In this document: one piece after another, positions 44,303 through 54,061 of the stretch
How the letters are laid out: each line of letters starts with the position of its first letter
Numbering within the stretch: position 1 is the first letter of the stretch
Source: CAVSJR01 sp963728285
GTDB taxonomy: Bacteria > Actinomycetota > UBA4738 > HRBIN12
Direction: 5' to 3'
DNA: 64,000 nt
NCBI GenBank assembly: GCA_963728285.1
Contig: CAVSJR010000001.1
Location: 744,001-808,000, forward strand
Made by a program: the position numbers and the translations under genes
The notes under the pieces: model-generated
Told to the model about the DNA's origin: nothing
The model's database searches: none
What the model saw: the letters and a program-made list of their open reading frames with translations, nothing else

Positions 44303-45087
44303 GCGCCGGCCGAGATGCGGTGCGCGCGGCGGGAGCCCCGGCTCGGATGCTGCTCATCGCGCTCGTCCGGCTGTACCAGCTCACCCTCTCCGGGCTCCTC
44401 GGCGGGCAGTGCCGCTTCTATCCGAGCTGCTCGAGCTACGCCCTGGACGCGATTCACCTTCACGGAGCGACCCGGGGGACGCTGCTTGCGGCCTGGCGGA
44501 TCGCTCGATGTGGGCCCTTCACCGATGGTGGCGTCGATCCGGTCCCGCCGCCGCGAGCGCGCCCGGCCGTCGAACGGTGGCGACGTATGATGTCGTCATA
44601 CATGAGACCGTCGGACACAGGACCGGTGCCCGATGATCCACCTGGGAGCGTCCATTCCCGTCATCTCGCCGATCTTCCAGGGGATCCTCGACAGCATCGG
44701 GTGGATCCTCGCCCAGATCTTCGCCGTCGTCGGCAACTACGGGCTGGCGATCATCGTGCTCACGATCCTCGTGCGCGTCGTCCTGCTGCCTCTTGGCATC
44801 AAGCAGATCCGCTCGATGCACAACATGCAGTCGCTCCAACCGAAGATCAAGGCGCTGCAGGCGAAGTACAAGGGCAACAAGCAGAAGCAGCAAGAGGAGA
44901 TCATGAAGCTGTACCGGGAGAGCGGGGTCAATCCCCTCTCCGGTTGCTGGCCCGTCCTGCTGCAATTTCCCATCCTGATCGCGATGTACGCCGTGCTGCG
45001 GCCGCCGGTCATCGCGGCTCCGGCCAACCAACCGGGCGCCGTCATCGAGGCCCAGGACTACTCCAACAACCACCTGCCTCCGGATAG
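44299..45087 (+). CDS. yidD: YidD membrane insertion factor (3' part read through)
   Basis: The conserved part (44347 to about 44560) is YidD: LLIALVRLYQLTLSGLLGGQ, CRFYPSCSSYALDAI and RIARCGPFTDGGVDPVPP. YidD assists YidC in membrane insertion. After this the frame stays open for 170 more codons through yidC, which is not family-like. A one-base indel near 44570 would end it at 44590 or 44636, just before yidC, as expected. Start GTG 44299 overlaps the rnpA stop; ATG 44347 is the alternative. Confidence 0.75.
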   Translation: MSAGRDAVRAAGAPARMLLIALVRLYQLTLSGLLGGQCRFYPSCSSYALDAIHLHGATRGTLLAAWRIARCGPFTDGGVDPVPPPRARPAVERWRRMMSSYMRPSDTGPVPDDPPGSVHSRHLADLPGDPRQHRVDPRPDLRRRRQLRAGDHRAHDPRARRPAASWHQADPLDAQHAVAPTEDQGAAGEVQGQQAEAARGDHEAVPGERGQSPLRLLARPAAISHPDRDVRRAAAAGHRGSGQPTGRRHRGPGLLQQPPASG

Positions 45088-45814
45088 CGAGCTCTACAGG
45101 GACGTAACCCTTCACACCGGGACGGACTTCCTGACCATGAACTTGCAGTGCTCGCCCATCCAGTCGGGGACGGGCCAGGTCACCCTCCACGACTCGGCCG
45201 GCAAGCCGGTGAAGGCGGGGCTGACGGATCCGGAGGGAAACCCGATCCCTCCGAAGCTCGACTGCGGGGATGGGATTCCCCCCAAGATCCCCTACTTCGC
45301 GATCCTGCTGGTGATGGTCGGGACAACGTTCTATCAGCAGCGGCAGATGCAGAAGGTCGCTCCCCCGGGCTCGACGAACCCGCAGCAGCAGGCCCTCTTC
45401 AAGATCATGCCCCTGATGTTCGGCATCTTCGGGGTGTCGTTTCCCGCCGGCCTGATCTCGTACTGGACGACGTCGAACTTCTGGCAGATCGGCCAGCAGC
45501 ACGTGATGCTGCGCCTCGGCCACATCGGCCCCAACGCCCGCCCCACGGCTCCGAAGCCCAAGAGCCGGACGGGGCTGCTCGGCGGCCTGATGGCCAGGAT
45601 GGACGCCCAGCGGCGGCCATCCGAGGGGTCGGGCGGCGATGCTGGCGGAAGCCAGGGAGGGGCCAAGCCCGGCTCGAAGGGCGGGGGCACCGGTTCGAAG
45701 CCGGCCTCGCCCAAGAAGCCCTCGAGCGGCAACGGCAAGCCAACCGGCTCAAACTCGCAGAAGAAGCCCGGAGGAAGCAGTGCGGGAAGTCGAAAGAAGC
45801 GCCCAAAGCGTTGA
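44633..45814 (+). CDS. yidC: membrane protein insertase YidC
   Basis: 393 residues from ATG 44633. The 60KD-inner-membrane core: NYGLAIIVLTILVRVVLLPL, GVNPLSGCWPVLLQFPILIA and LMFGIFGVSFPAGLISYWTT. A 90-residue loop between the first membrane segments and the later ones is hydrophilic, and the C-terminal tail is Gly/Ser/Lys-rich (KPSSGNGKPTGSNSQKKPGG), perhaps ribosome-contacting. It inserts membrane proteins alone or with SecYEG. jag begins within its last codons. Confidence 0.95.
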   Translation: MIHLGASIPVISPIFQGILDSIGWILAQIFAVVGNYGLAIIVLTILVRVVLLPLGIKQIRSMHNMQSLQPKIKALQAKYKGNKQKQQEEIMKLYRESGVNPLSGCWPVLLQFPILIAMYAVLRPPVIAAPANQPGAVIEAQDYSNNHLPPDSELYRDVTLHTGTDFLTMNLQCSPIQSGTGQVTLHDSAGKPVKAGLTDPEGNPIPPKLDCGDGIPPKIPYFAILLVMVGTTFYQQRQMQKVAPPGSTNPQQQALFKIMPLMFGIFGVSFPAGLISYWTTSNFWQIGQQHVMLRLGHIGPNARPTAPKPKSRTGLLGGLMARMDAQRRPSEGSGGDAGGSQGGAKPGSKGGGTGSKPASPKKPSSGNGKPTGSNSQKKPGGSSAGSRKKRPKR

Positions 45815-46445
45815 TGAGGCCGTCGAGGCCGCCCTGGCTGCGCTGGGGGCCGGCCGAGATGACGTCGATGTGGAGGTCATTCAGGAGGCCCGCGGCGGGT
45901 TCCTTCGCCGTGCGGGCCAGGAGGCCGTCGTCCGCGTCCGAGTGAGGAGCGACCCGGCCGCCCCCACGCTCGACCAACTCGAGGACCAGGCCGACATGGC
46001 CGCGGAGTTCCTCGAGGACCTCCTCGATCGCATGGATATCGAGGCGGTCGTCGAGCCGAACTACGAGGACGGGAGCATGTACGTCGACATCCTCAGCGAC
46101 CGAGAGGACGATGACGACATGGCGCTCCTCATCGGGCGCCACGGCCAGACCCTGGAGGCGCTTCAGGAGGTCACCCGTGCCACGGTTGGCCGCCGCAGCG
46201 AGACACGGTGCCGCGTCACCGTGGACGTCGAGGATTATCGGAAGCGTCAGAAGGACAGGCTCATCTCCCGGGCGCGTGACCTCGCGAAGCAGGTTCAGCG
46301 CTCCGGCAAGGAGCGTGAGCTCGAGGCGATGAACGCGTACGAGCGGAAGATCGTCCACGACGCCGTCGCGCCCGTGGCCGGCGTGGAGACCGTGAGCACC
46401 GGCGAGGATCCGGATCGCCGGGTCGTCATCCGCCCCGAAAGCTGA
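45780..46445 (+). CDS. jag: Jag/KhpB-type RNA-binding protein
   Basis: 221 residues. GTG 45780, after GGAGGAAGCA, lies inside the yidC 3' end (35 bp overlap). Jag-N domain: SVDEAVEAALAALGAGRDDV, VEVIQEARGGFLRR. KH domain with LLIGRHGQTLEALQEVTRAT, then R3H with NAYERKIVHDAV. KhpB pairs with KhpA to bind RNA and affects cell division and elongation. Intact. Confidence 0.93.
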   Translation: MREVERSAQSVDEAVEAALAALGAGRDDVDVEVIQEARGGFLRRAGQEAVVRVRVRSDPAAPTLDQLEDQADMAAEFLEDLLDRMDIEAVVEPNYEDGSMYVDILSDREDDDDMALLIGRHGQTLEALQEVTRATVGRRSETRCRVTVDVEDYRKRQKDRLISRARDLAKQVQRSGKERELEAMNAYERKIVHDAVAPVAGVETVSTGEDPDRRVVIRPES

Positions 46446-46475
46446 TCCTCCCAACGAGCCCACATCTCAGGCTCA

Positions 46476-46491
46476 TGTTTCACGTGAAACG
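46476..46491. promoter_or_regulatory. parS centromere site
   Basis: TGTTTCACGTGAAACG matches the bacterial parS consensus TGTTTCACGTGAAACA at 15 of 16 bases. It lies 31 bp after jag, upstream of rsmG-parA-parB. ParB should nucleate here. Confidence 0.92.
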
Positions 46492-46509
46492 CCGACCGGG
46501 GGTTGCGCG

Positions 46510-47182
46510 TGGGTGATTCAACGAGTGATCCGACGAGTGATCCAACGAGTGATCGCCGAGCTCGGCGACTGATCCGGAGGATCTCATCCGACAGGCCCGG
46601 ACCCTGGGCGTCACGATCGAGTCCGCGGCGGCTGCGGACCTGATCGAGTTCGAACGGTTGCTCGCCGACCCCGGCGCCAAGCGAGGGCTGATCTCACGCG
46701 CCGACGTCCCGAGGCTTCGCGAGCGCCACATCCTCGACTCACTCAGGGCGGCGGCCATCCCGTCGCCCACGACCCGGACCGCATACGACATCGGATCGGG
46801 CGGCGGGCTTCCGGGCATCGTGGTGGCGATCGCATGCCCCTCGCTCCATGTGCGGCTCGTCGAGCCACGGCGCAATCGCGCGTCGTTTCTCCAATCCGCG
46901 ATCGAGGTCATCGGCCTCAGGAACGCCGAGGTGGTCGGTGGCCGCATCGAGGAGCTCACCGATCGCGTGGACCTGTGCTTCGCCAGGGCCGTGGCCCCGC
47001 TCGAGCGGAGCTGGCAGCTCGCCCGCCCCCGGCTCGCCCCCGGAGGGCTCCTCGTCTATTTCGCCGGCTCGTCGTTCGATCCCTCCCAGCTCGAGCGCCT
47101 GCCCGAGGCGGGCGACTGGGACATTCGTCCGGCGCCACCTATTGCAAGCGGAGGTCCGCTGGTTATCATTGGTCGGCCGTGA
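46510..47182 (+). CDS. rsmG: 16S rRNA methyltransferase G (frameshifted N-terminus)
   Basis: About 224 residues. The SAM site TAYDIGSGGGLPGIVVAIAC and the later VDLCFARAVAPLERSWQLAR are RsmG, which methylates N7 of a G in 16S rRNA. The family N-terminus DLIRQARTLGVTIESAAAAD has no start codon in its own frame. The nearest start, GTG 46510, lies in another frame and encodes GDSTSDPTSDPTSD from a 12-bp repeat. An indel near 46560-46572 would join them. The stop overlaps parA (GTGA). Confidence 0.85.
46512..46559 (+). repeat. 12-bp tandem repeat at the rsmG start
   Basis: Four units GTGATTCAACGA, GTGATCCGACGA, GTGATCCAACGA and GTGATCGCCGAG lie between parS and the rsmG domain. In the rsmG start frame they read as TSDP repeats; in another frame as VIQR repeats. 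Slippage here could explain the missing in-frame start. Confidence 0.7.
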
Positions 47183-48907
47183 GCAACCGCGACGCCGGTA
47201 TCCGCGCGACTCGGGCCACTCCTCCGACCTCTCCTCAGCGACAGGCCGAGTCGGCCCCGCTGCATTCCGACGCTCCTGCCTCGTCCGACGTTCGTACGGA
47301 CTCGCCCTCAAACGGTGGACTGAAGCAGTCCTCGACCGAACCCGCGAGTTCACGTCCGGAGGAGGCTCGGCGGACGAGGGTCATCGCCATCGCCAATCAG
47401 AAGGGCGGCGTCGGCAAGAGCACGACCGCGGTCAGCCTGGGCGCCGCCCTCGCCGATCTGGGACATCGCGTGTTGGTGATCGACCTCGATCCCCAGGGAA
47501 ACGCCTCCACCGGAATGGGTATCAAGCACGACGCCCGCGACGTGACCATCTACGACATCCTGTCGAACGACGCCTCGTCGATCGAGGACGCGGTCGTCGC
47601 CTCCCCGATTCGGGGACTCTTCGCGATCCCCTCGACGATCGACCTGGCGGGTGCGGAGATCGAGCTGGTCAGCAAGTTCTCTCGCGAGCTCCGGCTGCGG
47701 CGCGCGCTCGAGCCGCTTCGAGCGTCCGCAACCTACGACTTCGTCTTCCTCGACTGCCCCCCGTCGCTCGGCCTCCTCACGGTCAATGCGCTCGCGGCCG
47801 CGGAGGAGCTCATCGTCCCCATCCAGTGTGAGTACTACGCGCTCGAGGGGCTCGGGCAGCTGCTCCACAACGTCCGACTGGTCGAGCAGAACATCAACCC
47901 GTCGCTGCGGTTGACGGGCATCATCATGACCATGTTCGACTCCCGGACCAAGCTCTCGGAGCAGGTCGTCGGGGAGGTGCGTCGCTACTTCGGGGAACGG
48001 GTGTACGACGTCATCATCCCGAGGACCGTACGGCTCAGCGAGGCGCCGGGGTTCGGACAGCCGATCACCGTCTACGACCCGAAGTCGCGAGGCGCCGAGA
48101 GCTATCGCGCGCTGGCGAGGGAGGTCGCCGAGCGCCCGGTGCCCGAGGGGGAGCCGATGCCCGTGTACGACGAGCTGCCGGCGGTCATCATGTCGGCCGA
48201 GCAGGCCGGCGTCGAGGTCTCGGATGACTCCGAGGCCGATTCGGAGACGGCCGAGGAGGTTGAGCCCCCTTCCGGCGACGACCGATCCCTCGGAGGTGAC
48301 CGAGGCGGCCAAGCCTCGGCCCCGCGCCGGCCCGACGACCGCGGCGACGACCGGCCGCTCGGCCGCCCCGGAGAGCAGGCCGCGACTCCCGGAGCTCCCG
48401 ACATTCCCGATTTCGTCGCCCATGGTCCGAGCGTCCCCGCCGGCCCCGCCGTCTCCTCCGCCGATGAGGGCGCAGGCAGCGCCGGTCCCCCGGCCCCTAC
48501 GCCGCCCCAGCGCTCGTCGACGGACGTCGCGGAAGCGCCCGGGCGCTCGCGCCGAGCCGCGCGACGGTCGACTCCCCCCGGCGAAGCCGCCACCTCACCG
48601 CCGAACGCCCCGGATCTCGCCGCTCCTCAGCGCGAAGGCGCCACGCCTCCACCCGCAGGGGACTCCAACCCAGGACCGTCTCGGGTCGCGGCCGGCACCG
48701 GAGGGCTCGTCGACGGACGCCGCGGCGCGGGAGCGGCGCGTGGTCGTCATCGACGAGCGCGCCGAGGAAGCCGCCGTTCAAAGCGGGCAAGAGCGCCCGC
48801 GCCGCCGATCGGCCGAGCCGGTCGTCGCGGACATCGGTGAACAGCTGCCGCAGGAACCATCCAAGAGGAAGAAATGGTGGCAGTTCGGAAAAGGGGGAGA
48901 AGGATGA
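47179..48907 (+). CDS. parA: ParA partition ATPase with a long disordered C-terminal tail (frameshifted)
   Basis: About 575 residues. A 70-residue leader precedes the deviant Walker A NQKGGVGKSTTAVSLG, then DLDPQGNASTGMG, FLDCPPSLGLLTVNAL and MTMFDSRTKLSEQVV. After the ATPase core (ends near residue 320) comes a tail of roughly 250 Pro/Ala/Arg/Asp-rich residues. The last part, AEPVVADIGEQLPQEPSKRK and KWWQFGKGGEG, is in another frame and ends at 48907 in ATGA overlap with parB, so an indel lies at about 48660-48710. ParA drives segregation of ParB-parS complexes. Typical ParA has about 260-300 residues. Confidence 0.9.
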
Positions 48908-49785
48908 AGCGAGGCGGACTGGGCCGCGGGCTCTCCGCGCTGATCCCGGGAGCGGTGGAGGAGGGCGCGGGGATGGTCGAGGTGCCGGTCGGGGCCGTCG
49001 CCCCGAACCCGCGCCAGCCGCGAACGAACTTCGACGACGAGACGCTCCGTTCGCTCGCCGCCTCGATCCGGGAGGTCGGCGTGCTCCAGCCGATCGTGGT
49101 GCGGAGAAGCGGCGAGGCCTACGAGCTGATCGCCGGCGAGCGCCGCCTGCGCGCGGCCAAGCTGGCCGGCCTGGCGACCGTCCCAGTCATCTTGCGAGAC
49201 AGCGGCGACGCCGACACCCTTCGCGAGGCCCTGATCGAGAACATCCATCGGGATGACCTCGGGCCGATCGAGCTCGCCGAGGCCTTCCGAGAGCTCTTGG
49301 AGGAGCTCGGCCTCAAGCAGGAGACGCTCGCCGACCGGCTCGGCGTCTCGCGATCGCATATCGCAAACACGATCCGCCTCCTTCAGCTCCCCGCCGACGT
49401 CCAACAGCTGCTCGCGGACGGGCGCATCCAAGCGGGCCACGGGCGGGCGCTCCTGTCGCTCAACGACGCCGAGGCGCAGACGAGCCTCGCCCTTCGCGCC
49501 GCGGCGGAGGACCTCAGCGTCCGCGACGTCGAGGAGCTCGTCCGCCGCTACATCGACCAGCCGACCTCGGCCCCGGAGCAGCGCGCGGAGAATGCGCAGC
49601 CGGCTCCCTCGAGCGCGAGCATGGTGGAGGTCGAGGAGATCCTCTCCGAGCAGCTTGCCACGCGAGTGGCGATCCAGATGGGGAAGAAACGCGGCCGCAT
49701 CGTCGTCGAGTTCGGCTCCGCCGACGATCTCGATCGGATCGTGTCGGAGATCATCGGCTCCGGCCCGGGGCTCGCCCCGGAGTGA
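48904..49785 (+). CDS. parB: ParB chromosome partition protein
   Basis: 293 residues, ATG 48904 overlapping the parA stop. KRGGLGRGLSALIPG, NPRQPRTNFDDETLRSLAAS, GERRLRAAKLAG (CTP-binding arginines) and ENIHRDDLGPIELAEAFREL. The HTH LADRLGVSRSHIANTIRLL follows, then a C-terminal dimerisation domain. It loads at the parS site 2.4 kb upstream. Intact. Confidence 0.95.
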   Translation: MKRGGLGRGLSALIPGAVEEGAGMVEVPVGAVAPNPRQPRTNFDDETLRSLAASIREVGVLQPIVVRRSGEAYELIAGERRLRAAKLAGLATVPVILRDSGDADTLREALIENIHRDDLGPIELAEAFRELLEELGLKQETLADRLGVSRSHIANTIRLLQLPADVQQLLADGRIQAGHGRALLSLNDAEAQTSLALRAAAEDLSVRDVEELVRRYIDQPTSAPEQRAENAQPAPSSASMVEVEEILSEQLATRVAIQMGKKRGRIVVEFGSADDLDRIVSEIIGSGPGLAPE

Positions 49786-49795
49786 CGGCCCGTCC

Positions 49796-50757
49796 TCAGC
49801 GGGGCGGCCGCCGGCCGGCCCTGGCGAGCGCGGACCCGACGATCACATCGCAGAGGTCGGGCAGCGAGTAGCCGGCGGCCTGGGCGGCCATGGGGAGCAG
49901 GCTCGTCTCCGTCATGCCGGGAGAGACGTTCACCTCGAGCACCCACGGATTCCCGTCCGCATCCACCATGAGATCGACACGCGTCACATCCCGCAGGCCC
50001 ATGCCCTCGAACGCGCGCATGGCCTGCACGGAGCAGGCCTCGGCCACCTCGACCGAGACGCGGGCCGGCACGTAGTACTCCGCGGCGCCGGCCGTGTATC
50101 GCGCGGCGTAGTCGTACACGCCGGACTTGGAGACGATCTCCACGAGCGGGAGCGCCTCCGCCTCGGACCGATGATGCCGGCGGCCACCTCGACACCCTCG
50201 ACCTTCGCTTCAACGATGGCGGCGTCGGAGAACGACAGGGCGCCCATGACCGCGACGGGGAGGTCGGACTCCCGCTCGACGAACGACATGCCCATCGCCG
50301 AACCGGACCGCGAGGGTTTGACCACGCAGGGGAGGCCGACCCGCTCGATCGCTCGTGCGAGCGCCGCGCCGGCGGCGAGGTCGCGCAGTGCGGGGGCCTC
50401 GATGGTGGCCCAGGACGGGGTCCGCACGCCGGCCGCCAGCAGGGCGTCCTTGGCGAGGGCCTTGTCGAAGGCGATCTCGCATGCGAACGGGGGCGTCCCG
50501 GTGAACGGCATCCCGACGAGCTGGAGAACCCGCTGCACCGTGCCGTCCTCCCCCTCCTTCCCGTGAAGGGCGAGGTAGCACGCGTCGAACGTTCCCTCGG
50601 CGAGCGCCTCGACGAGCGGGACCTCGGCGGGATCGAGTATGACGGCCTCATACGCCCGCTCGGCGAGCGCGGCCGCGATCCGGTGGCCGGAACGGATCGA
50701 CACCTCCCGTTCGGGGGACCGGCCCCCGGCCAGGACGGCGATCCGTCGGCCGGTCAC
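49796..50757 (-). CDS. ddl: D-alanine--D-alanine ligase (frameshifted)
   Basis: About 320 residues. IAVLAGGRSPEREVSIRSGH begins the ligase. LALHGKEGEDGTVQRVLQLV, then the ATP-grasp segment LPCVVKPSRSGSAMGMSFVE. A shift near 50175 leads to VEIVSKSGVYDYAARYT and DLMVDADGNPWVLEVNVSPG with the metal ligands (E, N). It joins two D-Ala for peptidoglycan precursors. GTG 50757 overlaps the aminotransferase stop. It converges on parB (10 bp apart). An essential function, so the shift is likely an error. Confidence 0.9.
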
Positions 50758-51980
50758 GGCGTCAGCGACCTGTACAGCTCGCCCTCGTCGGCGATCAGCG
50801 CCCCGAGCCGCCGGATCCCCTCCTCGATCTCCGCCTCCGTCGGATAGCAAAACGCCAATCGCATGCGGTCGCGACCGCGGCCATCCGCGTAGAAGGCGGA
50901 GCCCGGCACGTAGGCCACCCGGCGATCCACGGCGGCAGCCAGCATCGCGGACGTGTCGATGTACGGCGGCAGGCTCGCCCACACATAGAAGCCGCCGGCC
51001 GGGGAGGTCCATCGGGCGCCGGCCGGAAAGTGCTCCTGGAGCGCCGCGAGCATGGTGGTGCGGCGGCCCCGATACGTCTCGACGAGCGCGGCGAGGTTGG
51101 CTCGCCATTGCGGATCCGCGAGGTAGCGCTCGGAGACGAGCTGATTGAACGAGCTGCCGCACAGGTCGGCGGCCTCCTTGGCGAGGATCAGGCGCTGCAC
51201 GACGCTCTGCTGCGCGAGCGCCCATCCGATGCGGACGCCCGGGGAGAAGACCTTCGACAGCGTTCCCAGGTAGATGACGTTGCCGGGATCCAGGGAACGT
51301 AAGCACGGCAACGGGTCTCCGTCGAAGCGGAGCATCCCGTACGGGTTGTCCTCCAGGATCGGGACGGCCGCCTCGCGGCAGAGCGCGACGAGCCGCTCGC
51401 GCCGCGCCGCCGACATCGTGACGCCCGCCGGATTGTGAAAGTTGGGGACCGTGTAGACGAACTTCGGCCGCGCGCCACGAAGCAAGGCGTCCTCGAGGTG
51501 CTCGACGATCATGCCGTCGTCGTCGATCTCGATCTGTACGTATCGAGGCTCGTACGCGCTGAACGCCGACAGCGCGCCGACGTAGGCCGGCGCCTCGACG
51601 ACGACCTCGTCGCCGGGATCGAGGAAGGTCTTCGCCACGAGGTCGAGGGCCTGTTGGGCGCCCGTCGTGACCACGACGTCGTCGGGGTCCCCGTGCACGC
51701 CCTCCTCGGCCATGAGGTCCGCCAGGCGCCGGCGCAACTCGGGCAATCCCTGTCCGGCGCAATACTGCAGGACCGAGGCGCCGTAGAGGTCGAACGCCTC
51801 ACGGACGGCGCGAAGCACGTCGTCCTCGGGCAGGGCCTGAACGTACGGCATGCCCCCCGCGAGCGAGACGACCTCCGGCCGGGATGCCACCGCGAACAAC
51901 GCGCGCACCTCCGAGGCCGACATCCCCGCGGTCCTGCGCGCGTACAGCTCGACGTAGGGATCGAGCGCGAACTCGGCCAT
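50754..51980 (-). CDS. class I PLP-dependent aminotransferase (2-aminoadipate type)
   Basis: 408 residues, ATG 51980. The N-terminus begins DPYVELYARRTAGMSASEVR and PEVVSLAGGMPYVQALPEDD. VTTGAQQALDLVAKTF, TVPNFHNPAGVTMSAARRER, and the PLP Lys in GTLSKVFSPGVRIGW. This is the LysN/MocR-core group of branched or aromatic/2-aminoadipate aminotransferases. It overlaps ddl (GTGA), as in other actinobacterial origin regions. Substrate not resolved. Confidence 0.9.
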   Translation of the reverse strand: MAEFALDPYVELYARRTAGMSASEVRALFAVASRPEVVSLAGGMPYVQALPEDDVLRAVREAFDLYGASVLQYCAGQGLPELRRRLADLMAEEGVHGDPDDVVVTTGAQQALDLVAKTFLDPGDEVVVEAPAYVGALSAFSAYEPRYVQIEIDDDGMIVEHLEDALLRGARPKFVYTVPNFHNPAGVTMSAARRERLVALCREAAVPILEDNPYGMLRFDGDPLPCLRSLDPGNVIYLGTLSKVFSPGVRIGWALAQQSVVQRLILAKEAADLCGSSFNQLVSERYLADPQWRANLAALVETYRGRRTTMLAALQEHFPAGARWTSPAGGFYVWASLPPYIDTSAMLAAAVDRRVAYVPGSAFYADGRGRDRMRLAFCYPTEAEIEEGIRRLGALIADEGELYRSLTP

Positions 51981-52085
51981 CGCGTCCCATGCTAGCAACC
52001 GGGCCGCACGCGCCGGGGATGCGTCGCGATCGCCGGGAAGCGCGGCCGCTCCGCGCCGCGGCGGGCTCGCCTACAATCCGGGCAC

Positions 52086-52223
52086 ATGGACGACGGCGTA
52101 CCCACGTCGGATGCGCGGATCGAGGAGAACGAGGTCAGGCGGGCGGCCAAGGGCGCCGCGCTCGGCTGGCTCCTCGGCACCGTCCTCGCGCTCCTCGCCA
52201 GGTCCTCGTCGGATCGGGGGTGA
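52086..52223 (+). CDS. 45-residue single-TM protein
   Basis: ATG 52086 to TGA 52223. An acidic N-terminus (TSDARIEENEVRRAAKG) precedes one membrane helix (AALGWLLGTVLALLA). Its stop overlaps the acetyltransferase start GTG 52220, so the two are coupled. Small size and no clear ribosome site lower the certainty. Confidence 0.5.
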   Translation: MDDGVPTSDARIEENEVRRAAKGAALGWLLGTVLALLARSSSDRG

Positions 52224-52942
52224 GCGCGGTGTCGGCGCGGATCGTGGACGTCGACCTCGAGAACTTCCATCGCATCCCGGGGGCGTGCCGCACGACGCTG
52301 TACTGGGAGATGGATCACGACGATCCCGAGGTCAATCCCCGCTTCCAGAAGGAGGAGTGGTTCTCCTCGACGCTGTTGGAATGGGGCTCGTGCGGCAAGC
52401 TGGTCGTCTCCGACGATGATCCCGCTGCCATCGTGGCGGTGGAGCCCGAGGGGCCCGGCAGGGTCGCGCCGAGGCAGGCCGCGGTCATCGATCATCCCTC
52501 GTCGGCGGGGCGACGAGGCTCCGTCCCCACCGACGCCGACGACGGCGCCGGCTTCGCCGAGTACGCGCCGGCGACCCTCTTCCCGCGCCTGCGGCGATTC
52601 CCCACCGGCATCGCCGCGACCGCCGCCGACACCGTGTACCTGGCGTACTGCTACGTCATCGAGGGACGGCGTGGCCAGGGCCTCGGCAGCGCGCTGGTTC
52701 GCGAGGTCGCCCGCGCTGCGGTGGATCGCGGCTATCGAGCCGTCGAGGCGCTCGGCGACCGCGCGTGGGACGGCGGCTGGGTCATTCCCGTCTCGTTCCT
52801 CGCCGCCAACGGCTTCACGGTCGTGCGCGACGACGAGCGATTCCCGCTGCTGCGGCTCGATCTTCACTCGCGCGATGAGCTGCTGGTGCAACGGGAACGC
52901 GCCGCCATTCCGGCCGCCGGCGCCGCCGCGTCGGAGGCGTGA
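52220..52942 (+). CDS. GNAT N-acetyltransferase
   Basis: 240 residues from GTG 52220 (GTG 52229 also possible). RIPGACRTTLYWEMDHDDPE, then VYLAYCYVIEGRRGQGLGSA with the acetyl-CoA loop RRGQGLGSALV, and DGGWVIPVSFLAANGFTVVR. A GNAT gene near parB and trx is common in actinobacteria. Substrate unknown. Intact. Confidence 0.85.
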   Translation: MSAVSARIVDVDLENFHRIPGACRTTLYWEMDHDDPEVNPRFQKEEWFSSTLLEWGSCGKLVVSDDDPAAIVAVEPEGPGRVAPRQAAVIDHPSSAGRRGSVPTDADDGAGFAEYAPATLFPRLRRFPTGIAATAADTVYLAYCYVIEGRRGQGLGSALVREVARAAVDRGYRAVEALGDRAWDGGWVIPVSFLAANGFTVVRDDERFPLLRLDLHSRDELLVQRERAAIPAAGAAASEA

Positions 52943-52960
52943 CGCCGGCGAGCGCGCCGG

Positions 52961-54018
52961 TCAGCTCAGGAACTCCGTCAGGGCGTCGGTGATCGCCTCG
53001 GCGAGGCCGTCGACGAAGCCGGGATCGCGCAGCCGCTCCTCCTCCTCGGCGATGGAGATTCGCGAGGGCTCGACCTGCACGGCCGGCATCTTCGTCTCGC
53101 GCAGGATGGAGATGGCGAGCCTCGAGGTGCCGAGGTCCTTCAGCCCGAGCCGGTCGCAGAGCCGCTGCTGGATGAGCTCGGCGAGTCGTTGTCCCGCGGG
53201 GGAGTGGGTCGTCGAGGTCCCGAAGAACGTGCAGGCCGCTCCCGGGACCTCCGTCCCCTCGCCGCCGAGGTGGATCGAGACGCAGGCGGCGGCGTGGGCG
53301 TCATTGGCTGCCGCGGCGCGGTCGCTGGGCGTCGGGTCGTCGTCCGCCCTCGCAGCAGCAGCGGCACGGCGCCGCCCTCCGACAGCCGGCGGCCGAGCGC
53401 GCGCGCGATCGCCAGCGTCGCCCGGCTCTCCGACATGCCGGACGGCCCCACCACTCCCTCGTCGGTTCCCCCATGCCCCGGGTCGATCGCGATGACGGCG
53501 CCCACGATCGTTCCCCTGGGGACCCGCAGCTCCTCGGCCTCCCGCACGACGGCGCGGCTGGTGGCGGTGATGTCAGGCCGAAGCCGCCCGAGCGCCGCGA
53601 CGGTGTCCGGTCCCACGATCCCGTCGGCGACCTGCCCGACGTTGCGCTGGAAGTCGCGGATGGCGCCATCGGTCTCGCGCCCCAGGATCCCGTCCTCTCG
53701 CCCGGCGTCGAAGCCGAGCGCGTTCAGCCGGCGCTGGAGCGCGCGAACATCGTCGCCCCGCAGGAACGGATAGCGCAGATAGAGCGCGCGATCCCCGAGC
53801 TCGTATCCCGCCTCCACGAGCTGCGACCACGTATCGGGACCAACGAGCCCGTCCACGGGCAGCCGCCGCTCCGCCTGGAAGGCGCGGACCGCGACCTCGG
53901 TCGACGGGCCGAACCGCCCGTCGAGCTCGTCGGCGTCGATGGACGCCTGGAGTGCGAGCAACCGCTGCTGCACGTCTCGGACGTCGTCGCCGCCGTCCCC
54001 GGCGCGGATGATCCTCAC
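52961..54018 (-). CDS. CwlM-like N-acetylmuramoyl-L-alanine amidase (frameshifted)
   Basis: About 352 residues: two PG-binding-1 domains (DVRDVQQRLLALQ ... GPSTEVAVRAFQAERRLPVD; DVRALQRRLNALGFDAGRED) and an Amidase_3 domain. Zinc ligands: His in IDPGHGG, His in VSIHLGGEG, and Glu in AVQVEPSRIS. A shift near 53340 separates the last two from the first. Domain order and position beside trxA/trxB and parAB match mycobacterial CwlM, which regulates MurA and hence precursor supply. Unlike a pure regulator, the ligands appear kept. Confidence 0.85.
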
Positions 54019-54061
54019 CGGGCGAGTATGCCAGGCGACCCCCCACCGGTCCGGGGATCGA

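Noticed and set aside
45639..46445. Longer jag starting at 45639
   Set aside because: The added residues are the yidC tail read out of frame; GTG 45780 with GGAGGAAGCA fits the Jag-N start.
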